NCBI RefSeq assembly: GCF_028728065.1
Contig: NZ_CP117812.1
Coordinates: 1,364,001 to 1,428,000 of the forward strand
From: Lentisphaera profundi
GTDB lineage: Bacteria > Verrucomicrobiota > Lentisphaeria > Lentisphaerales > Lentisphaeraceae
Direction: 5' to 3'
Length of the DNA: 64,000 nt
A model generated the notes under the pieces. That model searched no databases. It was given only the letters and a program-made list of their open reading frames with translations, and had not been told where the DNA came from. The position numbers and the translations under genes were made by a program. Shown here piece after piece: positions 46,052 to 55,427 of this stretch; positions within the stretch are counted from its first letter, which is position 1; every line of letters starts with the position of its first letter.

Positions 46052-47794
46052 ATGCAAACAACGCAGGATAATATAGACACGTCTGTATGTACAGTTTCAC
46101 AGCTCTTGGAAATAGGCCTAAGGAATTCTTCGACAGATACATTTTTATCTGATTGGAATGGAAAATCTTGGGATACCATTAGCTACAAGAACTTTTACGA
46201 TACGGTTCATGAAATTGCTTACGGGCTACTTTCACTCAACTTAGAACCAGGTGCAAAAATTGCACTATTCGTCAATAACGATTCTCGCTTCTGCCTCTAC
46301 GATACAGCCGCTTCCATTGCCGGTTTCATTACCGTACCACTTCACCTTACTTTCAATGATCAATCGATTTCCTATGTACTTGAACATAGCGAGGCCACGC
46401 TCTGCATAGTCAATGACAAAGCTCAATACCAAAGACTCAAAGAACTCAATCCCAAAATTCAGTATCTACTTACTGATGAGGAAGATATTGAAGAAGCGCT
46501 CAGTGGCCCTGGATTAATCAAAAATTCACAAAAGGTGGCGCTTCCCAAAATCACGGGTGATTCACCACTCACAATTATCTACACCTCTGGAACCACCGGC
46601 CAACCTAAAGGCGTCCTGCTCGATCATAAAAATCTCATCATTCTCAACTCTATTGTCGTTTCAGATTTATCGGATTGCATTAAAAAACACGATCGAGAAA
46701 TAAGCTTCTTACCCCTGAGCCACATCTTTGCGAAATCTGCCATTTATCGCTGGCTCTGGCATGGCACGAGTGTTTACTTCACCAACCCCGACCAAATCAT
46801 GATGCACATTGCGATGGTCAAGCCCCAGACTTTCTCGACTGTGCCCCACCTTTTAGAAAAAATATATCTTCATATTGCTAATGGTGCCGAGAACAACCCT
46901 CAGGTCGATCCTCAAATCTATCAAAAAGCCTTTGAGTTTGCCCATGTCTATGATTCTACTAATGCTGAGCATCAAGCTATGTATCAAGCTTTCTCGCCGA
47001 TTTATCAGGCATGGCAAAATATCTTTGGTGGGGAGCTATCATTTATATGCAGTGGTGGAGCTCACCTCAGAACCGAGCTTTGTCGTTTCCTCAATAATGT
47101 CGGTATCATCATTCTCGAGGGCTATGGCATGACCGAGGCACCGGTCCTTTCCGTCAATCCTTTCCGCGCCCCTAAACCTGGGACTGCAGGCAAAGCTTTT
47201 AGTCATACAAAAATCAAGATTGCCGAAGATGGCGAAATTCTTGTGAGTGGTCCTCAAATTATGGAGAACTACTACAAAGACCCCGAAGCTACCGCCGAGG
47301 TTTTGAAAAATGATTGGTTGCATACCGGCGATATTGGTCACATTGATGAAGACGGTTACCTCTATATCACTGACCGTAAAAAGAATATCTTTAAAATGTC
47401 TACGGGTAAATTTGTTATCCCGACTCCGCTCGAGACCGCACTTAGGGCCGATCCCTTTATTGCTCATGTACTCGTTATAGGCGAAGATAAACGTTTCTGC
47501 TCAGCGCTTATTTTTCCCGAGCTCAGCCTGCTTCCGCGCTTGGCAAAGAAATTCCAACTCGACTCACTCAATCCCCACGAGATATGCCAAAGGCCTGAAC
47601 TCAGAGCCTATTATCAAGGCCAGATCGATAAAGCCAACACCCAATTACCCAAGTGGTCACAAATTAAACAGTTCCAAATTATTCACGAAGAGCTCAGTCC
47701 CTTAAATGGACTGCTCACTGCAACATTAAAAGTGAAGCGCAAAGCTGTCAAAATTAATTACGATCACATCATTCAAGAAATTTATAAAAAATAA
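46052..47794 (+). CDS. fadD: Long-chain acyl-CoA synthetase
   Basis: Activates fatty acids for beta-oxidation. 580 residues from ATG 46052 (MQTTQDN), which has GGGAG 8 bases upstream; a TTG 20 codons earlier has no such site. IIYTSGTTGQPKGVLLD is the P-loop, LEGYGMTEAPVLSVNP the A5 motif, and WLHTGDIGHIDEDGYLYI the A7 motif. RKKNIFKMSTGKFVIP holds the catalytic-lysine region. First gene of the fad operon (10 bp to the next). Confidence 0.93.
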   Translation: MQTTQDNIDTSVCTVSQLLEIGLRNSSTDTFLSDWNGKSWDTISYKNFYDTVHEIAYGLLSLNLEPGAKIALFVNNDSRFCLYDTAASIAGFITVPLHLTFNDQSISYVLEHSEATLCIVNDKAQYQRLKELNPKIQYLLTDEEDIEEALSGPGLIKNSQKVALPKITGDSPLTIIYTSGTTGQPKGVLLDHKNLIILNSIVVSDLSDCIKKHDREISFLPLSHIFAKSAIYRWLWHGTSVYFTNPDQIMMHIAMVKPQTFSTVPHLLEKIYLHIANGAENNPQVDPQIYQKAFEFAHVYDSTNAEHQAMYQAFSPIYQAWQNIFGGELSFICSGGAHLRTELCRFLNNVGIIILEGYGMTEAPVLSVNPFRAPKPGTAGKAFSHTKIKIAEDGEILVSGPQIMENYYKDPEATAEVLKNDWLHTGDIGHIDEDGYLYITDRKKNIFKMSTGKFVIPTPLETALRADPFIAHVLVIGEDKRFCSALIFPELSLLPRLAKKFQLDSLNPHEICQRPELRAYYQGQIDKANTQLPKWSQIKQFQIIHEELSPLNGLLTATLKVKRKAVKINYDHIIQEIYKK

Positions 47795-47804
47795 GGAGTG
47801 TATA

Positions 47805-50093
47805 ATGAGTAAAATTAACCACGTCGCCATTTTAGGTGCAGGAGTTATGGGCTCTCAAATAGCTGCTCACTTTGCTAATTGTGGATTCTCGGTAAGCCTT
47901 TTAGATCTCACTAGTTCAGGAAAAAGACCTTCACTCATCAGTGAAAACGCCATCAAGAAACTCCTCAAGCTCTCTCCTTCCCCTCTCTACACACCACAAA
48001 TAATTAATAATATTACCGCGGGAAACTTTGATCAAGATTTTAAAAACCTCAATCAAGCGGACTTAATCATTGAAGCGGTGATCGAAGATTTAAGTATCAA
48101 ACAAAACCTCTGGGATCAAATCTGTAAACACGCTCGCAAAGACGCTATCTTAGCAACCAATACCAGTGGCTTACCCCTAAAAAATATTGCCAAACACTTT
48201 TCATCCAAATCACTCAAACAGTTTTTCGGGGTTCATTTTTTCAATCCGCCCCGTTACCAAAAATTGCTTGAGCTTATCCCCGGCCCCAAGACTAAGCCGG
48301 GCCTACTAGAAGAATTTGCGGAATTCGCCAGGCTGCATCTGGGCAAAGGCATTGTCGTTGCCAAAGATACTCCCAATTTCATTGGTAACCGCATCGGTTG
48401 TTACGCCATGCAGAAATCCATGATGCCGCTCTTTGAAGATGGTTTCACTATTGAAGAAATAGATATTCTTACCGGACCACTCATGGGTCGTCCCAAGTCA
48501 GCGACTTTTCGAACCCTTGATCTCATTGGTGTCGACACCATTCTTTATGTCACTGCTAATCTTCATGCCGCCATTAAAAATGATGAATGCCGCAATGAGT
48601 TCATTATGCCCACCCCTGTCAAAAAAATGGTCAAACAGGGCCAGCTTGGCGCCAAAAGTAAAAAGGGCTTTTTCTCAAAAATTGATGGCGAAATTCGCTC
48701 CATAAGTTTCGATGACTTCGAGTATCATAGCCCTAAAGCAATCAATTTAGAAAATGTCGCCAAATACAAAAAAATACCTGACCTCGTCAAACGCCTTGGC
48801 GCCCTCTACGATGATCCAGGTCGCATCGGCGATTTTTATCGAAAATTCCTGCTCTCCTTACTTTCTTATTCGGCCCGACGCATCCCCGAAATCTGCCATA
48901 ATCATCAAGATATTGATAAGGCTATGAAATGGGGTTGGGCTTGGCAAATGGGGCCCTTCGAAATTTGGCAGGCGATTGGCTTCCAAAAAATATTAACTGA
49001 CTTAAAGGCTTTATCCTACCCCATACCCGAATGGATAAGTAGAGTTGATCCGAAAGTGGGCTTCACTCAATCCAAACCACCTTTTATCGATCAATTCACC
49101 ATCAAGCAAAAACGCATGCGTCTCATCATAGATTACAAAGATGCGCGCTTACTTAATTGGAAGCAAGGAATATGTGTTTTTGAATTCACTGGCAAAGCCA
49201 ATACCATCAGCTCAAACGTTCTCGATGGTATCATTGATGCCGTTGGCTATGTAGAACAAAATGACGATTTCAAAGGTATCCTTATTGCCAATGACTCCTC
49301 CATGTTCTCTGCAGGTGCCAATCTCGCAGAAATGGCCGGACACGTCCAAAATCGCGACTTTGCCCCCATCAATGATGTCGTTAATAAATTTCAGCAAATG
49401 AGCCAAGTAATTCACTACTCGAAAAAACCCGTCATCCCCGTAGTGCAAGGACGTGCACTCGGCGGTGCCTGCGAAGTTGTCATGGCTGCCCCTCATGCAG
49501 TTGTCGCCCAAGAATCTTATATGGGCTTAGTCGAACTCGGTGTGGGTCTAATCCCTGCTGGTGGCGGTACCATGCGCATGGCCAAACTCGCAGCGACTAT
49601 GGCTGCCGAACAAAAGGCCTTCCTAGTGGAACCTCTGCTCAGGCAAAATTGGTTAACGATTGCCATGGCAAAAGTCAGTGCTTCTGCCCTCGACGCTCAG
49701 CAAAAACATTACCTTAGCCCCAATGCCACCCTAGTGACAAATCCCGAGCGTCGCCTCCACGTAGCGGCCCAAGTCCTGCTTCAGCTCAGTGAACTGCCCT
49801 ACCGCGCTCCACAAGCCTCTAAATTCCTCGCACTCGGCGCAAATGCTGCCAGCACTTTCAAAGCGGGTGCCTACAACATGCTTCAGAGTCACTTCATAAG
49901 TGAGTACGACTATTTCTTAGCCTGTAAACTTGCCCACGTAATTTGTGGCGGAGAACTCACCAGAGCGACCATGGTCGATGAACAATATATCCTCGACTTA
50001 GAGCGCGAAACTTTCCTTTCCTTATTGGGAGAAAAGAAAAGTCTCGCTCGAATCGAGAGCATCTTAAAATACAATCGCCCACTAAGAAACTAA
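47805..50093 (+). CDS. fadN: Bifunctional 3-hydroxyacyl-CoA dehydrogenase / enoyl-CoA hydratase (FadN-type order)
   Basis: 762 residues. The dehydrogenase comes first (NAD motif VAILGAGVMGSQIAAHFAN; FFGVHFFNPPRYQKLLELIP; GFFSKI), followed by the second HCDH lobe (about 340-430). The hydratase is C-terminal (about 440-660): MFSAGANLAEMAG and GRALGGACEVVMAAPHAV, then GLVELGVGLIPAGGGTMRMA with the catalytic Glu. This is the order of Bacillus FadN, opposite to E. coli FadB. Encoded 10 bp after fadD. Confidence 0.94.
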   Translation: MSKINHVAILGAGVMGSQIAAHFANCGFSVSLLDLTSSGKRPSLISENAIKKLLKLSPSPLYTPQIINNITAGNFDQDFKNLNQADLIIEAVIEDLSIKQNLWDQICKHARKDAILATNTSGLPLKNIAKHFSSKSLKQFFGVHFFNPPRYQKLLELIPGPKTKPGLLEEFAEFARLHLGKGIVVAKDTPNFIGNRIGCYAMQKSMMPLFEDGFTIEEIDILTGPLMGRPKSATFRTLDLIGVDTILYVTANLHAAIKNDECRNEFIMPTPVKKMVKQGQLGAKSKKGFFSKIDGEIRSISFDDFEYHSPKAINLENVAKYKKIPDLVKRLGALYDDPGRIGDFYRKFLLSLLSYSARRIPEICHNHQDIDKAMKWGWAWQMGPFEIWQAIGFQKILTDLKALSYPIPEWISRVDPKVGFTQSKPPFIDQFTIKQKRMRLIIDYKDARLLNWKQGICVFEFTGKANTISSNVLDGIIDAVGYVEQNDDFKGILIANDSSMFSAGANLAEMAGHVQNRDFAPINDVVNKFQQMSQVIHYSKKPVIPVVQGRALGGACEVVMAAPHAVVAQESYMGLVELGVGLIPAGGGTMRMAKLAATMAAEQKAFLVEPLLRQNWLTIAMAKVSASALDAQQKHYLSPNATLVTNPERRLHVAAQVLLQLSELPYRAPQASKFLALGANAASTFKAGAYNMLQSHFISEYDYFLACKLAHVICGGELTRATMVDEQYILDLERETFLSLLGEKKSLARIESILKYNRPLRN

Positions 50094-50103
50094 GGAGCCA
50101 CAA

Positions 50104-51285
50104 ATGAATAATGTCTACATCGTCAGCTCAGTTAGAACTCCTGTGGGTAAAGCCAATCGCGGCAGCCTTGCCCACGTCGCTCCACTCGATTACACCACGG
50201 CAGTATTTAAAGGTGCCGTGGATCGAGTCAAAAATCTCAAGCTAGAGGATATCGAAGACCTCATGATTGGTTGCGCCACACCCGAAGCCGAACAAGGCAT
50301 GAATATGGCCATGCAGGTCGGTCAGGCTGCTGGTCTTGGTGATCATATCACTGGCGTCACCATCAATCGTTTTTGCGCCTCAGGTCTGCAAGCGATTGCC
50401 ATGGCCCATCAATCCATTGCCTGTGGTCACGCCCAAGTCCTTGCTGCGGGTGGTTGCGAATCCATGAGCCTGCTCACCCTCGGAGGAAACAACTTTGTTG
50501 CCAACCCTGCACTTAACAAAATCTTTCCTAATGCCTACCTCAATATGGGCAATACCGCAGAAGCAGTGGCAAAGAAATATAAAGTCTCCCGTGCGAGTCA
50601 AGATAAATTCTCTTTAGCCTCACACGATAAAGCTTTGCGCGCCATTGATCAGGGCCTCTTTAATAATGAGATTATACCTCTCGATATCGACCTCAATTAC
50701 TATCATGAGGGACAATTAAAAAATCGCAAATTTCGCTTCAGTACTGACGAGGGCCCCAGAGCGGGTTCCACCCTCGAGAGCCTTGGTAAACTTCCACCCG
50801 TCTTTAGTGTCGGAGGCTCGGTAACCGCGGCTAGCTCATCACAAATGTCCGATGGCGCCGCCTGCTCCATTTTAGTCAATGAACAATTTGTCGAAGAACG
50901 CAATCTCGTTCCTCAAGCAAGACTCGTCGGCTTTGCCGTTGCCCCCGTCCCCGCTCACCTCATGGGCATGGGGCCCGTCGCAGCCATTCCCAAAGTACTC
51001 AAACAAACCGGACTCGAACTCAAAGATATTGGCCTCATCGAATTGAACGAGGCTTTTGCCTCACAATCGATTGCGGTAATTAATGAGCTCGGCTTAGATC
51101 CCAAAATCATTAACGTCAATGGCGGCGCTATTGCCCTAGGTCACCCACTTGGTTGTACTGGTGCTAAACTCACTGCCACCCTGCTCCATGAAATGGAAAG
51201 GCGTTCACTGCGCTATGGCATGGTTACCATGTGTGTTGGCGGCGGTATGGGTGCAGCCGGGATTTTCGAAAATCTAAAAATATAA
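50104..51285 (+). CDS. fadA: 3-ketoacyl-CoA thiolase
   Basis: Cleaves 3-ketoacyl-CoA to acetyl-CoA. 393 residues with nucleophile Cys in [16 protein letters not shown], His in [16 protein letters not shown], and second Cys in [23 protein letters not shown] is also typical. 10 bp after fadN, so all are one operon. Confidence 0.95.
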   Translation: MNNVYIVSSVRTPVGKANRGSLAHVAPLDYTTAVFKGAVDRVKNLKLEDIEDLMIGCATPEAEQGMNMAMQVGQAAGLGDHITGVTINRFCASGLQAIAMAHQSIACGHAQVLAAGGCESMSLLTLGGNNFVANPALNKIFPNAYLNMGNTAEAVAKKYKVSRASQDKFSLASHDKALRAIDQGLFNNEIIPLDIDLNYYHEGQLKNRKFRFSTDEGPRAGSTLESLGKLPPVFSVGGSVTAASSSQMSDGAACSILVNEQFVEERNLVPQARLVGFAVAPVPAHLMGMGPVAAIPKVLKQTGLELKDIGLIELNEAFASQSIAVINELGLDPKIINVNGGAIALGHPLGCTGAKLTATLLHEMERRSLRYGMVTMCVGGGMGAAGIFENLKI

Positions 51286-51333
51286 GAAGGATGATAACTA
51301 CATAACACATTTTATTAACGAACGGAGAACAAT

Positions 51334-53760
51334 ATGAACTACTTAGCCAATACCTCACTTTATATATCCATACCCTTATTTGTTTTAATTCTTACGGTAT
51401 TGGCTTATAGGAATTTTCCCGGTTTTTTCTGGGTCATTGCCATAGCTCTATTTGTAGCGGGCTACACCACTTCCCCTCTTCCGCTCATTATTGTGCTTGC
51501 GATTTCCGCAATCTTTATTATCCCCCCCATCAGAACCATGCTTTTATCCAAACCGATCATGGCTTTTTTGGGAAAGATTGGCTTGCTACCCGCTATTTCT
51601 CAAACCGAACGCGAAGCCATTGATGCCGGCACTGTTTGGGTAGAGAAAGAATTCTTCTCTGGCAAACCCGATTTTAAACGGATTTTTGCTCAGTCTTATC
51701 CCTCACTTAATGCCGAAGAACAAGCCTTTTTAGATGGCCCCACGGAGGAACTCTGTAAGATGGTCAGTGACTATGATATTGCCTGCCGTGGTGACCTCAC
51801 CCCCGAAACTTGGGCATTCATTAAAAAAGCCGGCTTCCTCTCAATGATTATCCCCAAGGAATATGGCGGCCTCGCCTTCTCTGCCCTCGCGGTTAGCTCG
51901 GTTTGCTCAAAACTCGCTTCTCACTCGAGCCCACTCAGTATCACCGTCATGGTCCCCAACTCACTCGGCCCAGGTGAATTGCTCTCCCACTATGGTACAC
52001 AAGCTCAAAAAGATCATTACTTGCCACGCTTGGCCGATGGCCGCGAAATCCCCTGCTTTGGTCTCACCGAACCCATGGCAGGCTCAGATGCGGGCTCGAT
52101 CTCATCCGAGGCCGAGATCTTTAAAAAAGAAGATGGCGAACTTTACTTGCGCTTTAATTTCAAAAAACGTTACATCACCCTTGCAGCCGTTTCCACTGTC
52201 ATTGGCCTCGCCTTTAAATTGCGTGATCCGCAAAACTTTCTTGGCAAAGGAACTGAACTCGGTATTACTTGTGCACTCATCCCCAGTGATGCCCCCGGTA
52301 TCCGCTTAGGTCGACGTCACGATCCCTTGGGAGCCTCTTTTTTCAATTGCCCCATCAATGGCGAAAACGTCGAACTCCCACTCGAAAAACATATCATTGG
52401 TGGCTTAGATGGCGTCGGTATTGGTTGGAGAATGCTCATGAATTGCCTCTCTGCTGGCCGCGCCGTTACCCTACCTGCCACTTCCACTGGCACGAGTAAA
52501 ATGTGCAACCGTGCCGTCGGTGCCTATGCCAAAGTCCGCAAGCAATTCGGCATGTCTATTGGTCAATTCGAAGGCATCCAAGAAGCCATGTGCGAAGTCG
52601 GTGCTTATAACTACATGCTCGAAGCTGCACGAATCTATACTTGTGGTGGCGTTGATAGCGGCGAAAAACCCTCCGTGGTTTCAGCCCTAGCTAAATATCA
52701 TTTTACCGAGACTGTGAGGAAATCTATTAATCACGCCATGGATATTAGTGGTGGCTCAGGCATTTCCCGCGGGCCTAAAAATATATTTGCGAATGCCTAT
52801 ACCTCCACCCCCATTGCCATCACTGTGGAAGGCGCCAATATCCTCACCCGTACCATGATTATTTTTGGTCAAGGACTCATTCGTTGTCACCCAACCGCCA
52901 TGGACGAAGTTAATGCCATCGAGAATAACGATGCCAAAGCCTTCGATAAAGCCCTCTGGACTCATATCTCCTTTGTCGTTTCCAATCTCACTCGTGCCAA
53001 GCTGCTTACCCTCACTCGCGGTTGGCTCAGCCCCGTCCCTTCCGGTCCCTTTAGCAAATACTTACGTCGCATTAACTGGGCTTCCGCACTCTTTGCCACC
53101 TTCGCTGATATGGCCATGGGCTCCTATGGCGGTGGACTCAAACGTGCCGAGCGCATCACTGGTCGCTTTGGGGATATGCTTTCTTGGATGTACTTCGCTT
53201 GTACCATCATCAGACGCTATGAACATGAGGGCCAAAAGAAAGAAGACCTCGCCCATGCCACTTGGGCACTGGATTACTGTATGGAAAATATGTCCACTGC
53301 TTTTGATGGCATCCTCCAGAATATCCAAGTACCCCTACTCAGCCCCATCCTTAGAGTTGTGCTCCGCCCCTTCTTTCGTCTCAATTGCTTTGGCTCCGGT
53401 CCCGATGATAAGACCGGTAGAAAAATTGCCTTGGCAATGATGACCCCTGGTGAGCAACGCGATCGCTTCTCTTATGGCATGTATATCCCTTCATTCGAAC
53501 GACCCGGCTTGGGGCAACTCGAAGATGCCTTTGTCGATTTAAGCAAAGCCGATGTGCTCTTGGCCAAAATTAAAAAATCTGGCGTCAAAGCCAAGCACCC
53601 AACACAAATGATCAAAGAGGGACTCGAAAATACCTCCATCAACGAAAAAGACGCGAGCTTCCTGACCCACACCATACATAAATGTGAAGACGCCATCCAA
53701 GTCGATGAATTTAATGTCGATGATTATGCCGCCACCCGTTCACCCTCCGCACTCACTTAG
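51334..53760 (+). CDS. fadE: Membrane-associated acyl-CoA dehydrogenase (FadE type)
   Basis: 808 residues, close to E. coli FadE (814). Two hydrophobic N-terminal segments (LYISIPLFVLILTVLAY; FFWVIAIALFVAGY then LPLIIVLAISAIFIIPP) precede the acyl-CoA dehydrogenase fold (FGLTEPMAGSDAGSISSEAE; GGSGISRGPKN). The C-terminal region matches the FadE-specific DUF1974 extension. It supplies the first oxidation step, completing a one-operon beta-oxidation cycle with fadD, fadN and fadA. GGAG 8 bases before the ATG. Confidence 0.94.
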   Translation: MNYLANTSLYISIPLFVLILTVLAYRNFPGFFWVIAIALFVAGYTTSPLPLIIVLAISAIFIIPPIRTMLLSKPIMAFLGKIGLLPAISQTEREAIDAGTVWVEKEFFSGKPDFKRIFAQSYPSLNAEEQAFLDGPTEELCKMVSDYDIACRGDLTPETWAFIKKAGFLSMIIPKEYGGLAFSALAVSSVCSKLASHSSPLSITVMVPNSLGPGELLSHYGTQAQKDHYLPRLADGREIPCFGLTEPMAGSDAGSISSEAEIFKKEDGELYLRFNFKKRYITLAAVSTVIGLAFKLRDPQNFLGKGTELGITCALIPSDAPGIRLGRRHDPLGASFFNCPINGENVELPLEKHIIGGLDGVGIGWRMLMNCLSAGRAVTLPATSTGTSKMCNRAVGAYAKVRKQFGMSIGQFEGIQEAMCEVGAYNYMLEAARIYTCGGVDSGEKPSVVSALAKYHFTETVRKSINHAMDISGGSGISRGPKNIFANAYTSTPIAITVEGANILTRTMIIFGQGLIRCHPTAMDEVNAIENNDAKAFDKALWTHISFVVSNLTRAKLLTLTRGWLSPVPSGPFSKYLRRINWASALFATFADMAMGSYGGGLKRAERITGRFGDMLSWMYFACTIIRRYEHEGQKKEDLAHATWALDYCMENMSTAFDGILQNIQVPLLSPILRVVLRPFFRLNCFGSGPDDKTGRKIALAMMTPGEQRDRFSYGMYIPSFERPGLGQLEDAFVDLSKADVLLAKIKKSGVKAKHPTQMIKEGLENTSINEKDASFLTHTIHKCEDAIQVDEFNVDDYAATRSPSALT

Positions 53761-53779
53761 ATTAGACCGCTACGCTAGA

Positions 53780-53990
53780 AGAAGCTAGATCGTTCATTTC
53801 ATTCACTGCAGATCGGCTCAAAGAGCCTGCGGTAGGCAGTTAAAACTTGAATCCTAAACTTGCGTAGCGAGTGCAAGCTAAGCTTGGAACGAGCTCAAGC
53901 TAAGCCGCAGGCGCTCACCCTTCTCATAGCTCACTTGTGAGCGGTCTTTCAGGCCGAAGGCCGATCTTGCTTCTTATAGCGCAGCGATCT
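53780..53990. repeat. Cluster of short palindromes, REP-like
   Basis: A 210-bp run after fadE with many small hairpins: GCTCAC-TT-GTGAGC (53929-53942), GGCC-GAA-GGCC (53952-53962), and a degenerate version of the 22-nt hairpin found in the later arrays (AGCTTGGAACGAGCT, 53880-53895). AGATCG near 53787 can pair with CGATCT near 53985. Not coding. Confidence 0.55.
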
Positions 53991-53991
53991 A

Positions 53992-54014
53992 AAAACTAGC
54001 ACGCTAGTTTTTTT
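53992..54014 (+). terminator. Terminator-like hairpin after fadE
   Basis: AAAACTAGC-AC-GCTAGTTTT, 9-bp perfect stem followed by Ts, 230 bp past fadE. Confidence 0.6.
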
Positions 54015-54083
54015 CGCTATTTGTCGCTCAACTCAGCTTGAAAGCCCCATAAAAATCGCTAATGTCCTCACTTCAGTTCACTT

Positions 54084-54165
54084 GCCGAAGTGGCGGAATT
54101 GGCAGACGCAGGGGATTCAAAATCCCCCGCCTTCGGGCGTGTGGGTTCAAGTCCCACCTTCGGTA
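54084..54165 (+). tRNA. tRNA-Leu (anticodon CAA)
   Basis: Acceptor GCCGAAG/CTTCGGT closed by a G-U, D-arm, anticodon stem GGGGA/TCCCC with loop TTCAAAA (anticodon CAA), the long variable arm typical of Leu (CGCCTTCGGGCGT), and the T-arm GTGGG-TTCAAGT-CCCAC. 82 bases to the discriminator A; CCA is not encoded. It is followed by its own terminator. Confidence 0.95.
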
Positions 54166-54167
54166 CT
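54114..54167 (+). repeat. tRNA-Leu 3' portion, first member of a 54-bp direct repeat (attachment site)
   Basis: These 54 bases recur at 56926-56979 with two substitutions. A tRNA 3' end duplicated this way is the classic scar left when a tyrosine-recombinase element inserts. Confidence 0.75.
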
Positions 54168-54170
54168 ATC

Positions 54171-54205
54171 AAGCACTTACGTTAATTCGTAAGTGCTTTT
54201 TTTTT
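54171..54205 (+). terminator. Terminator of tRNA-Leu
   Basis: AAGCACTTACG-TTAATT-CGTAAGTGCTT, 11-bp perfect stem with a 9-T tract, directly after the tRNA. Confidence 0.93.
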
Positions 54206-54227
54206 GTACCCTGAAACCTCTTTTTGT

Positions 54228-54358
54228 AGCACTATCCGCCCGTGTGGCAGCACTATCCGCCCGTGTGGCATCACTATCCGCCCGTGTGGCAGCACTATCC
54301 GCCCGTGTGGCAGCACTATCCGCCCGTGTGGCATCACTATCCGCCCGTGTGGCAGCAC
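54228..54358 (+). repeat. Tandem array of a 21-nt repeat (6 full copies)
   Basis: Units start at 54228, 54249, 54270, 54291, 54312 and 54333, then a partial. The unit has the core CACTATCCGCCCGTGTGG and differs only at one position (AG or AT before CACTAT). Because the unit is 21 nt it reads as a heptad (LSARVA[A/S]) in one frame; I consider that coincidental. Confidence 0.9.
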
Positions 54359-54405
54359 CTCCCCGCTGGAGTGAGGCGACCCTCTCCCATTAGTTCTTAC
54401 ACCAC

Positions 54406-54903
54406 CTAGCCCATTAATGAACGTTTATATAATTCTGCACAGGCACGTGCATCTGATAAGGCATCATGATGCTTGAGAGGAATACCGAAGTGATCACAAA
54501 GGATATTAAGCTTTGCGGGTTTGAAGCCTTGAGCTTTATAAAGTTTTACGGTGCATACCCAACGCTCAGCCACACCCAAGTCGGCATAATCCAAATCGTA
54601 ATACTCCATTGATCGAGTCATCACACTACGATCAAATGATTCATTATGTGCGACCACTAATTTACCAGTGAGGCGTTTTCTGATTTCGGGATATAGATCT
54701 TCAAAATCAGCTTTGTACATTGTATGATGTGGTTCAATTCCATGAACATCTATGTTGCGCCAACTATATTCATTATTAGGTGGCTGAATCAGCTCGCTAT
54801 ACTCATCTACGATAACGCCCTTCTCTACTGTAATAATTGCCACAGCACAAGCACTATTTCGCTTTGCCGTGGCAGTTTCAAAATCTATTGCTACAAAGTC
54901 CAT
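54406..54903 (-). CDS. DnaQ-like 3'-5' exonuclease
   Basis: 165 residues with the DEDDh motifs: FVAIDFETATA (DxE), AHNESFDRSV (D) and KHHDALSDARACAELY (HxxxxD). Small stand-alone members act in DNA or RNA trimming or proofreading. It is inside the tRNA-bounded island, possibly cargo. Start ATG 54903. Confidence 0.9.
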   Translation of the reverse strand: MDFVAIDFETATAKRNSACAVAIITVEKGVIVDEYSELIQPPNNEYSWRNIDVHGIEPHHTMYKADFEDLYPEIRKRLTGKLVVAHNESFDRSVMTRSMEYYDLDYADLGVAERWVCTVKLYKAQGFKPAKLNILCDHFGIPLKHHDALSDARACAELYKRSLMG

Positions 54904-55023
54904 TCATTAACCTTACGTATCTTTTTCTCACTCATTTCATTTACCCCGATTTCCTGCTATACATTTTAGAGCTGAAAAATCTTGATATCTCTAGCTCTAT
55001 CATTATTAGAGATCATAAATATA

Positions 55024-55407
55024 CTATTTTTTGTTAGTGTAAATTAGGTCTCTATTCTTTTTTATAAAGGGGGTATAAATAAAAATATTACAAATGTTTT
55101 TTCTGCGTCTCAAATGAGCTAATCCTTCAGGATTGAACTTATATCCCACCGCGATAAGCCCTGAGAGATTATAATGATTTGTATTATAAATTTCACCCTT
55201 ACTGGTACTTGTTCGGTATTTCCGAACAACTGAATCTTCATCCAATTCACTATCAGAAAAAACTTTCTTTAAGTGATAGTTAATGGTATGAGTTTTAACG
55301 TCATAAAGTACGCTCAATTTACCCATCTGTGGCGGCTATTCGAAATTTTCGAATAACTGAAGATACCTGTAACTCATCATAACTAAATTGAACATTGAAA
55401 ATTATTA
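55024..55407 (-). pseudogene. RhuM-like gene fragments, frameshifted and cut by a REP
   Basis: The frame from 55326 reads THTINYHLKKVFSDSELD, DSVVRKYRT, NHYNLSGLIAVGYKFNPEG, matching the RhuM (virulence-associated) domain, then after GYKFNPEG it runs into a REP-like stretch (TTTGAGACGCAG at about 55105) and unrelated residues. Upstream, a different frame (FSYDELQVSSVIRKFRIAAT then a stop) repeats the same family segment. So two partial RhuM copies are joined by a frameshift. It is a decayed cargo gene. Confidence 0.6.
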
Positions 55408-55427
55408 TTAGGGCATTTCAGACGATT

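Noticed and set aside
54193-54393. Open frame made of LSARVA heptads
   Set aside because: Simply the 21-nt repeat translated; the start is a GTG inside the tRNA terminator.
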